Source: Gracilibacillus caseinilyticus
GTDB taxonomy: Bacteria; Bacillota; Bacilli; Bacillales; Amphibacillaceae
DNA length: 64,000 nt
NCBI RefSeq assembly: GCF_022919115.1
Contig: NZ_CP095072.1
Coordinates: 2,790,001 to 2,854,000 of the forward strand
Reading direction: 5' to 3'
Program-made: the position numbers and the translations under genes
In this document: positions 19,680 through 28,953 of the stretch, one piece after another
Position numbering within the stretch: position 1 is the first letter of the stretch
Layout of the letters: each line of letters starts with the position of its first letter
Notes under the pieces: generated by a model
Database searches by the model: none
What the model saw: only the letters and a program-made list of their open reading frames with translations
Told to the model about the DNA's origin: nothing

Positions 19680-20324
19680 ATGTTGGGGAATGGCTTTATC
19701 AGCAAATTTTATTTTTTCGGAGAAACTGTACTGCTTCTGTTATATGTGAATTTTTTGTGGGTGTGCTTTACATTAGCTGGTGCTGTGGTATTCGGTTTTG
19801 GACCAAGTACGGTTGCCATGTTCACCATTTTTAGAAGATGGTCGCAAGGGGAAGAAGATATTCCTGCATTTAAAGTATTTTGGCGGACTTACAAAAAAGA
19901 ATTTATTCGCGCAAACGGATTAGGAATACTTATTTTGCTGTTTGCTTACATGCTATATATTAATTTTCATTTTTTACAGCTGGATAATGCAGCGCTGCAA
20001 CAAGTAATGGAGAAAGTATTGATCTTTGTATCTATTGTACTAGGGATAATGGTGATTTATATTTTTCCAATGTATGTACATTACGACAACAAATTATATA
20101 ATTACGTAAAAAATGCGATCCTGATAACGGTCTATTCCCCTATCCGAACGATTTATCTCGTCTCAGCATGTTTAACTTTATACTATTTATTTTTTAAATT
20201 ACCGGTATTTCTCTTCTTCTTCGGAGGGAGTTTATCTAGTTTAGTCATCATGTGGATTGCTCATCGAACTTTTTTGCGATTGGAAATAAAACAAGAGCAG
20301 CTTCAGGAAACAGAAGCTTTATAA
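19680..20324 (+). CDS. YesL/YteU-like DUF624 membrane protein
   Basis: 214 residues with about five hydrophobic segments (FFGETVLLLLYVNFLWVCFT, LGILILLFAYMLYINFHF, VLIFVSIVLGIMVIYIFPMY and two C-terminal). FGPSTVAMFTIFRRW is the conserved DUF624 stretch. Members accompany LplABC-type importers in Bacillaceae and may assist transporter assembly or signalling; the function is not established. AGGAGG stands just before the ATG and the gene follows DUF1961 by 10 bases. Confidence 0.8.
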   Translation: MLGNGFISKFYFFGETVLLLLYVNFLWVCFTLAGAVVFGFGPSTVAMFTIFRRWSQGEEDIPAFKVFWRTYKKEFIRANGLGILILLFAYMLYINFHFLQLDNAALQQVMEKVLIFVSIVLGIMVIYIFPMYVHYDNKLYNYVKNAILITVYSPIRTIYLVSACLTLYYLFFKLPVFLFFFGGSLSSLVIMWIAHRTFLRLEIKQEQLQETEAL

Positions 20325-20340
20325 TGGAGGTTAGTAGTGC

Positions 20341-21627
20341 ATGACAGCAAAAACAAAGGAAGCGAATTTACTAGCGACACTCGATTTATCGAAAGCAGGG
20401 AAAAACTGCAAAATGTATCTAGGTGATTTGACGGGCAATGGAAGAATGGATGTACTGATGGTACAACCGAATGGTGGGATTGATGATCGTTATGTGCCAC
20501 ACCAGGTGGAGGCGATGACTGCATTTGATTTGAATGGTACGATGTTATGGCAAGTTGGTACGCCTAGTGAACAACCTGGCGGACCTGGCAGTGATTATCC
20601 GATTCAAATTTATGATCTTGATGGTGACGGTAGTAATGAAGTTCTTTGTGTGATGAAGGATCGATTTCTGATGATTAATGGGAAAACTGGCGTGACGAAA
20701 AATCAACACGTCTTACCTGATAGGTTTGCCCATGATTGTATTGTTATTGCCAATGTGTCTGGACATTCGTATCCACAGGATATCATTTTGAAAGATCGTT
20801 ATCATCAAATGTGGGTGCTTAATAATCAATTTGAGTTGCTTTGGACGCACAAAGGCAACATAGGACACTTTCCCTGGGTTTTCGATTTCAATCAAGATGG
20901 GCGAGACGAAGTGATGGCTGGCTATGATTTTCTAAGTGCGGACGGTGAGCTGCTTTGGTCTTGTCATGATTTAGATGAGCACGCAGATTGTATTTGGGTA
21001 GGTAAAGTACAGGCAGAAAGTGATCAATATCAGTTAGTCATAGGTGGCAGTGTAACCGTACTTTATGATTGGCATGGTAATGAATGTTGGCGCTATGATG
21101 GATCAATTGAGTCGCAGCATGTCTGTTTAGGTAAATTTCGAAATGATGTGGATGGGTTGCAAGTAGCTGGTTTGGATCGGATTATCCGTGGGAAACATGC
21201 TTCCGACGGTAGAGATGGCATCTTTTTATTAGACGCAGATGGGAACGAGATTTGGAAGGAAGACCGAAAAACAGGTGGATGGTTAACAATTATTGATACG
21301 ATCCGCAATTGGGATGACCATGAGCTGGATTATATTATCGCTTATCGCCGTGGTGGAGGTGTTCCTCCAACGATTTATGATGGCTATCAAAATGTTGTGA
21401 CTAGTTTTCCTGTTGATGGTTATATCTGTTATGGTGATTTAACCGGTTCTGGTTATACCCAGGTTATTGTCTATGATCAAACGACTGCTTATGTTTATGG
21501 AAACAGTCAGGTGGATTTAACACAAACTGCGATTCACGGATTAACACAAACTGCGATTCACGGATTAACACAAACGAAACGGGATTATTCTGTAACGCTT
21601 TATCCAGGTGGGGAGTACTTAGACTAA
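20341..21627 (+). CDS. beta-propeller protein related to rhamnogalacturonan lyase (PL11-like), no signal peptide
   Basis: 428 residues with at least four Asp-rich calcium-loop blades (DLTGNGRMD, DLDGDGSNE, DFNQDGRDE, DADGNE) separated by W/Y-rich strands (LLWTHKGN, NECWRYDG, EIWKEDR). PL11 lyases such as YesW and YesX are beta-propellers with such loops, but they are about 600 residues long and usually secreted, so this is shorter and may be a relative with a sugar-binding role only. Residues near the C-terminus contain two exact copies of LTQTAIHG encoded by a 24-base tandem duplication. GGAGG is about ten bases upstream. Last gene of the importer operon. Lyase activity is uncertain. Confidence 0.55.
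   Translation: MTAKTKEANLLATLDLSKAGKNCKMYLGDLTGNGRMDVLMVQPNGGIDDRYVPHQVEAMTAFDLNGTMLWQVGTPSEQPGGPGSDYPIQIYDLDGDGSNEVLCVMKDRFLMINGKTGVTKNQHVLPDRFAHDCIVIANVSGHSYPQDIILKDRYHQMWVLNNQFELLWTHKGNIGHFPWVFDFNQDGRDEVMAGYDFLSADGELLWSCHDLDEHADCIWVGKVQAESDQYQLVIGGSVTVLYDWHGNECWRYDGSIESQHVCLGKFRNDVDGLQVAGLDRIIRGKHASDGRDGIFLLDADGNEIWKEDRKTGGWLTIIDTIRNWDDHELDYIIAYRRGGGVPPTIYDGYQNVVTSFPVDGYICYGDLTGSGYTQVIVYDQTTAYVYGNSQVDLTQTAIHGLTQTAIHGLTQTKRDYSVTLYPGGEYLD
21517..21574 (+). repeat. 24-bp in-frame tandem repeat within the propeller gene
   Basis: The unit beginning TTAACACAAACTGCGATTCA occurs at 21517-21540 and identically at 21541-21564, with a partial third copy at 21565-21574. It adds eight residues per unit without breaking the frame. 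Confidence 0.95.
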
Positions 21628-21717
21628 TACATACTCCAGAGTTAGCTCCCGTGTTGTTTTAAAATAATAGTTCTTTAGTCATTCGGTGTGATATGAAATC
21701 AGTTAAAACTCAAATCA

Positions 21718-21749
21718 AAAAGGTTCCGATCAACGTAATCGGAACCTTT
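21718..21749. terminator. bidirectional terminator between propeller gene and chemoreceptor
   Basis: AAAGGTTCCGAT and ATCGGAACCTTT around CAACGTA. On the minus strand it is followed by a T-run, so it ends the convergent chemoreceptor gene. Confidence 0.8.
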
Positions 21750-21773
21750 GAATTGTAGAAATAATCCCCCAAT

Positions 21774-21802
21774 AACCGGGCGGGATTAAGCCCGGTTTTT
21801 CT
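21774..21802 (+). terminator. second terminator, plus strand
   Basis: AACCGGGC...GCCCGGTT stem around GGGATTAA and a T5 tail; backs up the end of the pectin locus. Confidence 0.8.
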
Positions 21803-21820
21803 TACTGCTGCAAATTTTTA

Positions 21821-23977
21821 TTATATTTTAAACTTACGCATCATATTTTGTAACTCTTCGGATAATTCTTTTAGCTGGTCAGAGGTTGTAACCAGTGATT
21901 CACTTACTTTTAACTGTTCTTCAGTTGTTGCAGAAACTTCCTCGCTAATGGCACTGGACTCTTCCGCAGTTGCACTGACTTGATGGATAGTGGATGTTAA
22001 CACTTCCTGAGATTCGCGTAATTGCTGAATCGACCGGGTCACTTCCTGTATCTTTCCAGTAAAGGTGCTCATGCTGTCTCCAACACCATTTAAGATTAAT
22101 TGTGTATCTTCTGCTTGTATTACCTGTTCTTTAAATCGTGGGGTCGCAGCTTCTAAGACTTGTAATGTTTCATTTACTTCATTAACAATACCTGTCGTGA
22201 TTTCATCGACTTTATCAATGGAATCCTTCGATTGGGTGGATAATTTTCTAATTTCATCCGCCACGACCGCGAACCCTTGTCCAGCTTCACCAGCACGTGC
22301 TGCTTCGATTGCTGCATTCAAAGAAAGTAAATTTGTTTGCTGCGCAATATTAGTCAGCATTTCCATCACCTGGTTGATTTGTTCTGTACTTTCTTTCAAC
22401 GTGTCTACTTTTGCCGCTAAAGCATTGGTCATTTGTTCTCCATCTTTAGTCTTTACTACTAATTCATTCATTTTTTCTAAACCTTCATGGCTGCGTTCCA
22501 ATACTTCTACTGCATGATTTTCCATGACGCCATTATTTTGATAGACGTTTTCTACTTCATCATGAATGCTAGCTGCCAATGTGTTGCCTCTTTCTGCTTC
22601 GTCAGTTAATCCGGTGGCACCGCTGGCTATTTCCTCTGACGCTGCAGCAACCTCTTTAGCGGACTGGGATTGCATTTGTGAGATATCTGTTAACTCGATT
22701 GCGGCTTCCAGTACTTTATTAGCAGATGTTCTCGTCTGATTCATCATTACTCCAATATTTTCTAACATTTCATTAAAGCTGCTCGCAAGTAAACCAATTT
22801 CGTCCTTACGACTTCCTGCCTGCGAACGGACGGTAAGATCACCGTTTTTAGCAGATGCCATTTGATCTGAAATGGTCGCAATCGGACTAGCAATTAACTT
22901 GACTGTCCTTCGGGCGATAAATATGGATATTATAACAGCTAACAGGATGATCCCGATTGTCACGTAAAAGATATACGCTGTGTCCTTCGTTAATGCTTTT
23001 TGGGAAACGGATCCAACTAAATACCAGTCAGATGCTTCCGAAGCACTTTGGAACACTAATTGTCCATCATCGTTTATCATGTTCGCTTCAGTCTTAAAGT
23101 CTACTTCATAAGGATAGTCTTTTGAGATTTTTTCTAAATCTTGAGAGAAGACGATTTGGTTATTAGTATCAACAATATTAGCATCTCCATCTTCACCGAA
23201 CTGGACTCCTTCCAGTGCAGTGGCGAACACGGCAGGGGTTAATTCAACGATTAATATATAATCTGTACCACTTATTCGTAACTTCTGAGCAAATGAAATC
23301 GTTGGTTCTTCGCTTGTTCCGGATACCCCTTTGCTTAAACCGCCAATCCATGCTGTCGGTCCATCATAATTAACTGCTTCTTTATACCAGTCATTAGCAA
23401 AAATTTCTTCCTCACTAATCGTTTGAGTTGAGGAGATAATACGTTCTTTTTCAGTATGTAACAAGTATAGACTGACGTTACTATCCACCGTGGTAATTTG
23501 TGTCAAGGCATCATCTACTTTACTTTTTAAGGAAAAATAATCGAAATTATTTGTTTTTTCATACGTATCAAGTTCACTTAACGTATTACTGAAGTTATCT
23601 GCCATTAATATTTCGGTAACACGATTTTTATACTGATTAATTAAATAGTCCAGTTTATCGGCTGATTGTGTAATCGTCTGTTCCGAAGCTTCCGTCACTT
23701 TTTCTTTTATAATTGCATTTGAAATAAAATAGGAAGCAATACCTACAATACATACACTGATTAATACCGTAGATAAAATATTAAATAGAATTTTTCTGCT
23801 GATAGAATGTTTTTTGGACACTGTAGCGTGATTTACAGCTGATTCTGTCTCCACAACATTATTATCCGCTTTCATTTTTTTCTTGCTAAAAAAAGAGAGT
23901 TTATTCCTTGTTGAGTTAAGAAAGTCCTTGGTTTTCCTGATCCCCAGCTTGTTTTTTCCTTTCCATTTCTTCGCCAT
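21821..23977 (-). CDS. methyl-accepting chemotaxis protein
   Basis: 718 residues. A basic cytoplasmic N-terminal extension of about 60 residues precedes the first helix ([22 protein letters not shown]); then a double-Cache extracellular domain (about 85-330), a second helix ([21 protein letters not shown]), HAMP ([20 protein letters not shown]) and the signalling hairpin with the conserved tip around [20 protein letters not shown] and [11 protein letters not shown]. It senses a small ligand outside and controls CheA. GGAGG is seven bases before the ATG. It is convergent with the pectin locus; a sugar-related ligand is possible but unproven. The charged N-terminal extension is longer than in most McpA-type receptors. 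Confidence 0.92.
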   Translation of the reverse strand: MAKKWKGKNKLGIRKTKDFLNSTRNKLSFFSKKKMKADNNVVETESAVNHATVSKKHSISRKILFNILSTVLISVCIVGIASYFISNAIIKEKVTEASEQTITQSADKLDYLINQYKNRVTEILMADNFSNTLSELDTYEKTNNFDYFSLKSKVDDALTQITTVDSNVSLYLLHTEKERIISSTQTISEEEIFANDWYKEAVNYDGPTAWIGGLSKGVSGTSEEPTISFAQKLRISGTDYILIVELTPAVFATALEGVQFGEDGDANIVDTNNQIVFSQDLEKISKDYPYEVDFKTEANMINDDGQLVFQSASEASDWYLVGSVSQKALTKDTAYIFYVTIGIILLAVIISIFIARRTVKLIASPIATISDQMASAKNGDLTVRSQAGSRKDEIGLLASSFNEMLENIGVMMNQTRTSANKVLEAAIELTDISQMQSQSAKEVAAASEEIASGATGLTDEAERGNTLAASIHDEVENVYQNNGVMENHAVEVLERSHEGLEKMNELVVKTKDGEQMTNALAAKVDTLKESTEQINQVMEMLTNIAQQTNLLSLNAAIEAARAGEAGQGFAVVADEIRKLSTQSKDSIDKVDEITTGIVNEVNETLQVLEAATPRFKEQVIQAEDTQLILNGVGDSMSTFTGKIQEVTRSIQQLRESQEVLTSTIHQVSATAEESSAISEEVSATTEEQLKVSESLVTTSDQLKELSEELQNMMRKFKI

Positions 23978-24272
23978 CGTCCATCCTCCGCATTTAATAA
24001 TTTAGTAAGTGCTTACAAAAGTAATGAATCTTTACAAATTATAAGCTGAATAATAAAAAAGTAATAGTACAATATGATTATAACATTAAACGGACTAAAT
24101 ATACGATAAGAAATTATTTTTTTAATTTTTTGTAAAAATACAAGACTATAGAACTATAGGAAAGTCATGAAAACTTAAGTCCACACTTATTGTAGTTTTG
24201 AAAAAAAGTTTGATACAATCAATTTAATATACTTGTTTCTGAAGAAAATCCACTATCATTCCTGAAGGGTGT

Positions 24273-24627
24273 ATGATGACTAAACATAGGATCTATACGA
24301 TGAGTTTCGCAGCTGTCTATCCTCATTATATTACGAAAACGGAGAAAAAAAGGTCGTACAAAAGCAGAAGTCGATGAAATTATTGGTTGGTTGACAGGTT
24401 ATAGTCAGGAAGAGTTAGATGCGCATCTGGAAAAAAAGACAAACATTGAGAACTTTTTTTCGGAAGCTCCCCAAATGAATCCTTCACGTAATCTAATCAA
24501 AGGTGTTATCTGCGGTGTGCGAGTAGAAGATATCGAAGAACCATTGATGCAGGAGATTCGCTATTTGGATAAACTGATAAATGAGTTAGCAAAAGGAAAA
24601 GCGATGGAAAAGATTTTAAGGAAGTAA
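24273..24627 (+). pseudogene. DUF2200 family protein gene with a frameshift
   Basis: The start codes [19 protein letters not shown] (ATG 24273 or 24276), which is the DUF2200 N-terminus, but after EKK the frame runs to a stop. The next frame continues at [17 protein letters not shown] and ends normally at [12 protein letters not shown] (24627). The shift sits at the A7 run 24345-24351; six A would restore a protein of about 117 residues, the family's normal length. AAGGGTG precedes the start. Either a real disruption, programmed slippage, or a base-calling error. DUF2200 has no known function. Confidence 0.8.
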
Positions 24628-24663
24628 TTATTATAAAAACTGATAAGATGTACTCTTAAATAC

Positions 24664-24709
24664 AAAAAACGGGCTTGATACCTTTTATGAGATATCAAGC
24701 CCGTTTGAT
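24664..24709. terminator. bidirectional terminator between DUF2200 and frnE-like genes
   Basis: AAACGGGCTTGATA and TATCAAGCCCGTTT form a long stem around CCTTTTATGAGA, with T-rich sequence on either side. Confidence 0.85.
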
Positions 24710-24720
24710 TTGTTTCAAGT

Positions 24721-25425
24721 TTATTTGCAACCGTCTCCGTCGCAATAGCTGCCTTGCTCTGTATTTAGACTTTCAAATGGCTGTTTTTTTTCTTCTTCCA
24801 TTACTTTCTCAATTGCTTGCATAAATGTTTCAATTGGTTGCGCACCTGAAATAGCATATTTTTTGTTGAAGACAAAGAATGGTACGCCAGTTACACCTAA
24901 GCTTCTAGCTGTTTCTTCATCATTTCTGACGTCATTTGCATAGCTTGCTTCATCTTCGAGAATAGCTGCAACCTCATCATGATTAAAAGCTAATTCGTCT
25001 GTAATGGCAAGTAATGTCTCTTTGTCACTTAGATTTTTTGATAACGTAAAATAATTGTAAAGCATCGTGTCAACATATTCTGCTTCTCTATCTATCGTTG
25101 CTGCATATTTACTGATACGATGAGCATCAAACGTATTACCAGGCTTCATAGTGTCAAAAACAAAATCCAAGCCGACAGCTTTTGCTTGTTCACCGATCTG
25201 CTGATTAGCCTGCTTTGCCTGATCTAAAGACATATTGTATTTTTTCGCTAACATTTCATGTATATTTCCTCCTGCATACTTAGGTGTATCAGGATCAAGT
25301 TCAAAACTTTTATAATCTATGGTTACATCAATCGGATGTGGAAAGCGTTCAATCGCTTGTTCAAGTCTTTTTTTACCTATATAACAAAAAGGACATACAA
25401 AATCTGACCAAATTTCAATTTGCAT
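24721..25425 (-). CDS. FrnE-like DsbA-family thiol oxidoreductase
   Basis: 234 residues, thioredoxin fold with helical insertion. The active-site CPFC motif lies near residues 11-14 (WSDFVCPFCYIGKKRL); SLGVTGVPFFVFNKKYAISGAQP gives the cis-Pro loop and C-terminal part. FrnE/YwbO-type proteins are cytoplasmic disulfide oxidoreductases, sometimes linked to oxidative stress. A Cys-containing tail (GSYCDGDGCK) could be a second redox or metal site. GAGGTG before the ATG supports the start. It is a single gene bounded by a terminator. Confidence 0.88.
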   Translation of the reverse strand: MQIEIWSDFVCPFCYIGKKRLEQAIERFPHPIDVTIDYKSFELDPDTPKYAGGNIHEMLAKKYNMSLDQAKQANQQIGEQAKAVGLDFVFDTMKPGNTFDAHRISKYAATIDREAEYVDTMLYNYFTLSKNLSDKETLLAITDELAFNHDEVAAILEDEASYANDVRNDEETARSLGVTGVPFFVFNKKYAISGAQPIETFMQAIEKVMEEEKKQPFESLNTEQGSYCDGDGCK

Positions 25426-25504
25426 GATAACACCTCACTTTGAATTCTATCCTATTCTGACATAAATACATGCCTCAGAAAAGGAATATGCTTAAGAAGA
25501 GGTA

Positions 25505-27277
25505 TTATTTGTGTTGTTTATCGTCGTCTTCCGTGATTTTCTCAATGATTTCATCTTTGATCTCATCATAAATCTTATCTTTGAAATCATCATACAATTC
25601 ATCTTTAAAATCTTCATAAAAATCGCTTTTCATATCTTGATATAAGTCGTCTTTTACATCATTACGAACATTATCAATGAACTCATCTTTAAAATCCTCG
25701 GTAAATTCATTTTTGAATTCACTTTTGACCCGTTTTTCTCTTCTGCGCCTTTTCAACCGCTGATCTATCTTCCAATCTTTGCCCAGTGTGATGGCGATCG
25801 ATATGATCATGAGTATCATGATGATCGCGAACGGTAAAGCAGCTATGATGGAAGCGGTTTGTAATGCATTGAGTCCACCACCGCCACTAAACAATAACAC
25901 GCTTGCTGCACCTGCAATTAATAGTCCCCAGACCACTTTTACTGACATTTTCGGTTCCAAATCACCGTTCGAAGTCATCGATCCAAGCACAAAGGAAGCA
26001 GAATCGGCTGAAGTGATAAAGAAAATCAAAATCAAGATTATTGCTAAAGTGTTGGTTATGAAGCTTAATGGCCACTCATTTAACATCGCAAACAGGGCTA
26101 ATTCAACATCTGAGTTGATTAACTCATTAAGTCCACCAGCACCATACATTTCAACATTTAAACCGGTACCTCCAAAAGTTGTAAACCAAAGGAGCGCTAA
26201 TAATGAAGGTACAATTAAAACACCTGCCATAAATTCTCGAATGGTACGTCCTTTCGATATTCTGGCAATGAAAATCCCCATAAATGGAGCCCATGATATA
26301 TGCCAAGCCCAAAAGAAAATTGTATTGGTTCCGAGCCATTCACTTTCAGAAAATGGTGTTAACGTTAATGCCATTGGTACAACATTTGTTATATATCCAC
26401 CGAGGGTGGTAACGAAGCTTTCCGCAATAAACAAAGTAGGACCTACTATGATAACAAATAAAAGCAGTAGTCCTGCTACAACGAGGTTGGCATTACTTAA
26501 TATTTTGATCCCTTTATCCAACCCTCTGGCTGCTGATATTAAAAACAATACAGTCACAACACAAATGATAACGAGTTGTGTCCAAGGAGTGTTCGGAATT
26601 GGCGTAATATAAGATAACCCGCCAGTAATCTGCATCGCACTTAAACCGAAAGTCGTTGCAACCCCTGTACAAGTAGCGATAACAGCTAGCGTATCAATTG
26701 TTTTTCCTGCCCAGCCGTTGACACGATCTCCTAGCATTGGATAAAAAGCGGAGCTGATTAAGGCAGGACGGTCTTTACGATACTGTACGTAGGCTAGAGT
26801 CATCCCTACAATCGAGAATATTGCCCATGGATGCAGTGACCAGTGATAAGATCCGTAACGTAAACCTGCAAGAGCCGCTTCCCTTGTGCCGGGTTCATAA
26901 CCGAGTGGAGGATCCATATAATAAAGTACAGGTTCGGCAACACCCCAGAAAACAAAGCCAACTCCAATTCCGGCAGCAAAAAGCATTCCGATCCAGGAAA
27001 ACCAAGAATATTCAGGTCTGTCATCCGGCTTGCCAAGTCGTATTTTACCGTAAGGACTTAATGCCAATACAATAACGAAAAGCACAAATAGTGCAGTAAT
27101 GAGCATATAGAACCATCCGAAATTGGTGATCATCCATTCTAGTCCAGTACTGGCAGCATCACTTAATGAGCTTGGAGAAAGTGCGCCCCATAATACAAAT
27201 ATCGCCACTAAAATTGCCGAAGCGATAAAAACAAATCCTATTTTTCCTGCTTTTTTGTCTAATTGATTAGTTGTCAT
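25505..27277 (-). CDS. BCCT-family osmolyte transporter with acidic C-terminal tail
   Basis: 590 residues, twelve hydrophobic helices. The GIGVGFVFWGVAEP segment and the Trp-box-like FFWAWHISWAPFMGIF identify the betaine/carnitine/choline family, sodium- or proton-coupled importers of compatible solutes in the membrane. The family motif is usually WAWWxSW; here His replaces one Trp. After the last helix a tail of about 75 residues consists almost only of Asp, Glu, Lys, Phe and Tyr in a regular pattern (DDLYQDMKSDFYEDFKDEL). In BetP the C-terminal tail takes part in osmosensing, but is basic, so this one is unusual. No close ribosome binding site was found. Glycine betaine is the likeliest substrate. 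Confidence 0.88.
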   Translation of the reverse strand: MTTNQLDKKAGKIGFVFIASAILVAIFVLWGALSPSSLSDAASTGLEWMITNFGWFYMLITALFVLFVIVLALSPYGKIRLGKPDDRPEYSWFSWIGMLFAAGIGVGFVFWGVAEPVLYYMDPPLGYEPGTREAALAGLRYGSYHWSLHPWAIFSIVGMTLAYVQYRKDRPALISSAFYPMLGDRVNGWAGKTIDTLAVIATCTGVATTFGLSAMQITGGLSYITPIPNTPWTQLVIICVVTVLFLISAARGLDKGIKILSNANLVVAGLLLLFVIIVGPTLFIAESFVTTLGGYITNVVPMALTLTPFSESEWLGTNTIFFWAWHISWAPFMGIFIARISKGRTIREFMAGVLIVPSLLALLWFTTFGGTGLNVEMYGAGGLNELINSDVELALFAMLNEWPLSFITNTLAIILILIFFITSADSASFVLGSMTSNGDLEPKMSVKVVWGLLIAGAASVLLFSGGGGLNALQTASIIAALPFAIIMILMIISIAITLGKDWKIDQRLKRRRREKRVKSEFKNEFTEDFKDEFIDNVRNDVKDDLYQDMKSDFYEDFKDELYDDFKDKIYDEIKDEIIEKITEDDDKQHK

Positions 27278-27571
27278 ATGTATGTCAGCAATAGGATAGC
27301 TGACAAGTTCCCCCTTTCAATTTAGTTATGGATTTCTAATTTCTGTTAATGAATATACACTTCTTGTACCCTAATTGTAGTTAAATAATCATCAGAATAT
27401 GAAAATTGTTAACTACTTTTGTACACATTCCACTGATTATAGTAATGAGAGGATTACATGTCAAATGCCAAAGCAACTTCAGGAACTATCGCATAAACTA
27501 CAGTGAGCCGATCATTTATCGAATGCTTTCGTGAGTGAAGACTCATTATCAAATCAGAGGAGGTGTTCAGG

Positions 27572-27835
27572 ATGCCAGAAATTTTATATGCTTTAAAAGA
27601 AGATTTCTATTTCATAGTGCCTGCACTATGGTTTATCGGTTATGCCTGCAAAAGAACACCCTTTATTCCTGATTGGTTGATTATTTGGATTTTGCTGTGT
27701 ATAGGCATACTCGCGTCAGGCAATTTGTATGGATGGACCATACAATCTATGGCAGATGGAGTCATAGTAACTGGCATGGCAGTGTTCAGTCATCAAATTG
27801 TAAAACAGACTTATCATAGAGATGGAAAAATATAA
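27572..27835 (+). CDS. phage-type holin family protein
   Basis: 87 residues with three hydrophobic segments (FYFIVPALWFIGYACK; LIIWILLCIGILAS; MADGVIVTGMAVFSHQIVKQT), matching the small phage_holin_5-like family. Holins form membrane holes that release an endolysin. AGGAGGTG precedes the ATG at 27572; the frame opens nine bases earlier. It lies 15 bases before a gene for a peptidoglycan hydrolase with which it forms a lysis-type cassette. No other phage gene is near, so it may be a remnant or have been adopted for another role such as spore or wall turnover. Confidence 0.75.
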   Translation: MPEILYALKEDFYFIVPALWFIGYACKRTPFIPDWLIIWILLCIGILASGNLYGWTIQSMADGVIVTGMAVFSHQIVKQTYHRDGKI

Positions 27836-27850
27836 AAAGGAGGAAATAAT

Positions 27851-28714
27851 ATGGCAAAGTTTAAAGGGTATACGATTACTAGTCCGTATGGAAATCGGTC
27901 ACATCCTATATCCAGCAGTAGTGATTTTCATTCTGGTGTAGATTTAGTGAAGTACCACAAGGCGCCAATTTCAGCTTTTACTTCTGGTACCGTAATTTAT
28001 GCAGGTTTTGGAAATAATGGTACAGGCTTGGGCGGATATGGAAATGTAGTTTTGCTAAGAGATCGTAATAACAGGGAGCAAATGTATGCACACTTAGATT
28101 CAGTGGTGGTAACGAAAGGGCAAACAATTGCGCAAAATCAAGTGATAGGTTATCAGGGAAGTACAGGTTACGTGACAGGATCACATTTACATTATGAAGT
28201 GAGGAAAATAGTAGAAGCAAAACCGCCATATGGTTATCGTCCTGATAAGAAGTCATCTACACTCAATCCGATTCCGTATTTGAATAATTTTGATCTGGAT
28301 GGCCTTCTGGAAACTGGAGACTCAGGTTCAGTGGTAAGAAAATTACAACGTGATTTAATAAAATTAGGTTTCGCACTACCTAAATACGGTGCAGATGGTG
28401 TATTTGGGCAAGAAACAGAATCTGCTGTTCGTTCCTTTCAATCGGCAGAAAATCTGGCGGTTGATGGGATTGTAGGACCCAACACAAATGCCAAGCTAGA
28501 CAAACAAACTACCTTAGTATCTAATTATCCCGGCATCATTAAAAATGGTAGCAGAGGCGACGTTGTACGAATTATTCAGCGCCGGGTGTTTGCAAAGGCA
28601 GATGGTATCTTCGGAACACAAACAGAAAAAAAGGTGAAAGAATACCAACAACGAAATGGTCTAAAAGTAGATGGGATTGTTGGACCTAAAACATGGGGGA
28701 AGTTATTTGGGTAA
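27851..28714 (+). CDS. M23 peptidase with two peptidoglycan-binding domains (endolysin-like)
   Basis: 287 residues. The N-terminal half is a lysostaphin-type M23 metallopeptidase: zinc ligands in SSDFHSGVD and in GSHLHYEV, plus YGNRSHP. Two PG_binding_1 repeats follow (about 155-215, LETGDSGSVVRKLQRDL..; 225-285, IKNGSRGDVVRIIQRRV..VDGIVGPKTWGKL). It would cut peptide cross-links in peptidoglycan. There is no signal peptide, consistent with export through the upstream holin. AAAAGGAGG precedes the ATG. Confidence 0.9.
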   Translation: MAKFKGYTITSPYGNRSHPISSSSDFHSGVDLVKYHKAPISAFTSGTVIYAGFGNNGTGLGGYGNVVLLRDRNNREQMYAHLDSVVVTKGQTIAQNQVIGYQGSTGYVTGSHLHYEVRKIVEAKPPYGYRPDKKSSTLNPIPYLNNFDLDGLLETGDSGSVVRKLQRDLIKLGFALPKYGADGVFGQETESAVRSFQSAENLAVDGIVGPNTNAKLDKQTTLVSNYPGIIKNGSRGDVVRIIQRRVFAKADGIFGTQTEKKVKEYQQRNGLKVDGIVGPKTWGKLFG

Positions 28715-28720
28715 TTCTTC

Positions 28721-28757
28721 AGAAGGATGGCTGCTATTATGGCAGTCTTCTTTTTAA
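28721..28757 (+). terminator. terminator after the endolysin-like gene
   Basis: AGAAG..CTGC and GCAG..CTTCT pair with an internal bulge, followed by TTTTT. Confidence 0.6.
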
Positions 28758-28910
28758 CTTAAAAAGTCCATTTTCCTGTTTACACAAAACAGGATTATAC
28801 ATACGAAAATAAAAGAATAATAGAGAAAAATGAACATAAATGCGTTTTTTTACTGGTTTAATGATTGGCGTAATTATGGTATGATTCGATTTGTTCATTA
28901 CGGCAAGTTT

Positions 28911-28929
28911 CTCAGATGCGATCTGAGAG
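28911..28929. promoter_or_regulatory. perfect palindrome upstream of the SulP gene
   Basis: TCTCAGAT GCG ATCTGAGA is a perfect 8+8 palindrome about 25 bases before the SulP start. It could be a repressor site or a 5' leader hairpin. TATGAT at 28880-28885 is a candidate -10 box upstream. Confidence 0.5.
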
Positions 28930-28953
28930 TAAACGAATAGAAAGAGGTGCTTC

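Noticed and set aside
22065..22517. 150-codon frame opposite the chemoreceptor signalling domain
   Set aside because: Antisense shadow of conserved chemoreceptor sequence; no start signals.
25779..26612. 277-codon plus-strand frame opposite the BCCT gene
   Set aside because: It is the antisense shadow of a well-supported membrane transporter gene.
27490..27530. GAGCCGATC resembling a SigD -10 element before the holin gene
   Set aside because: The TAAA element is only nine bases away, too close for a SigD promoter.
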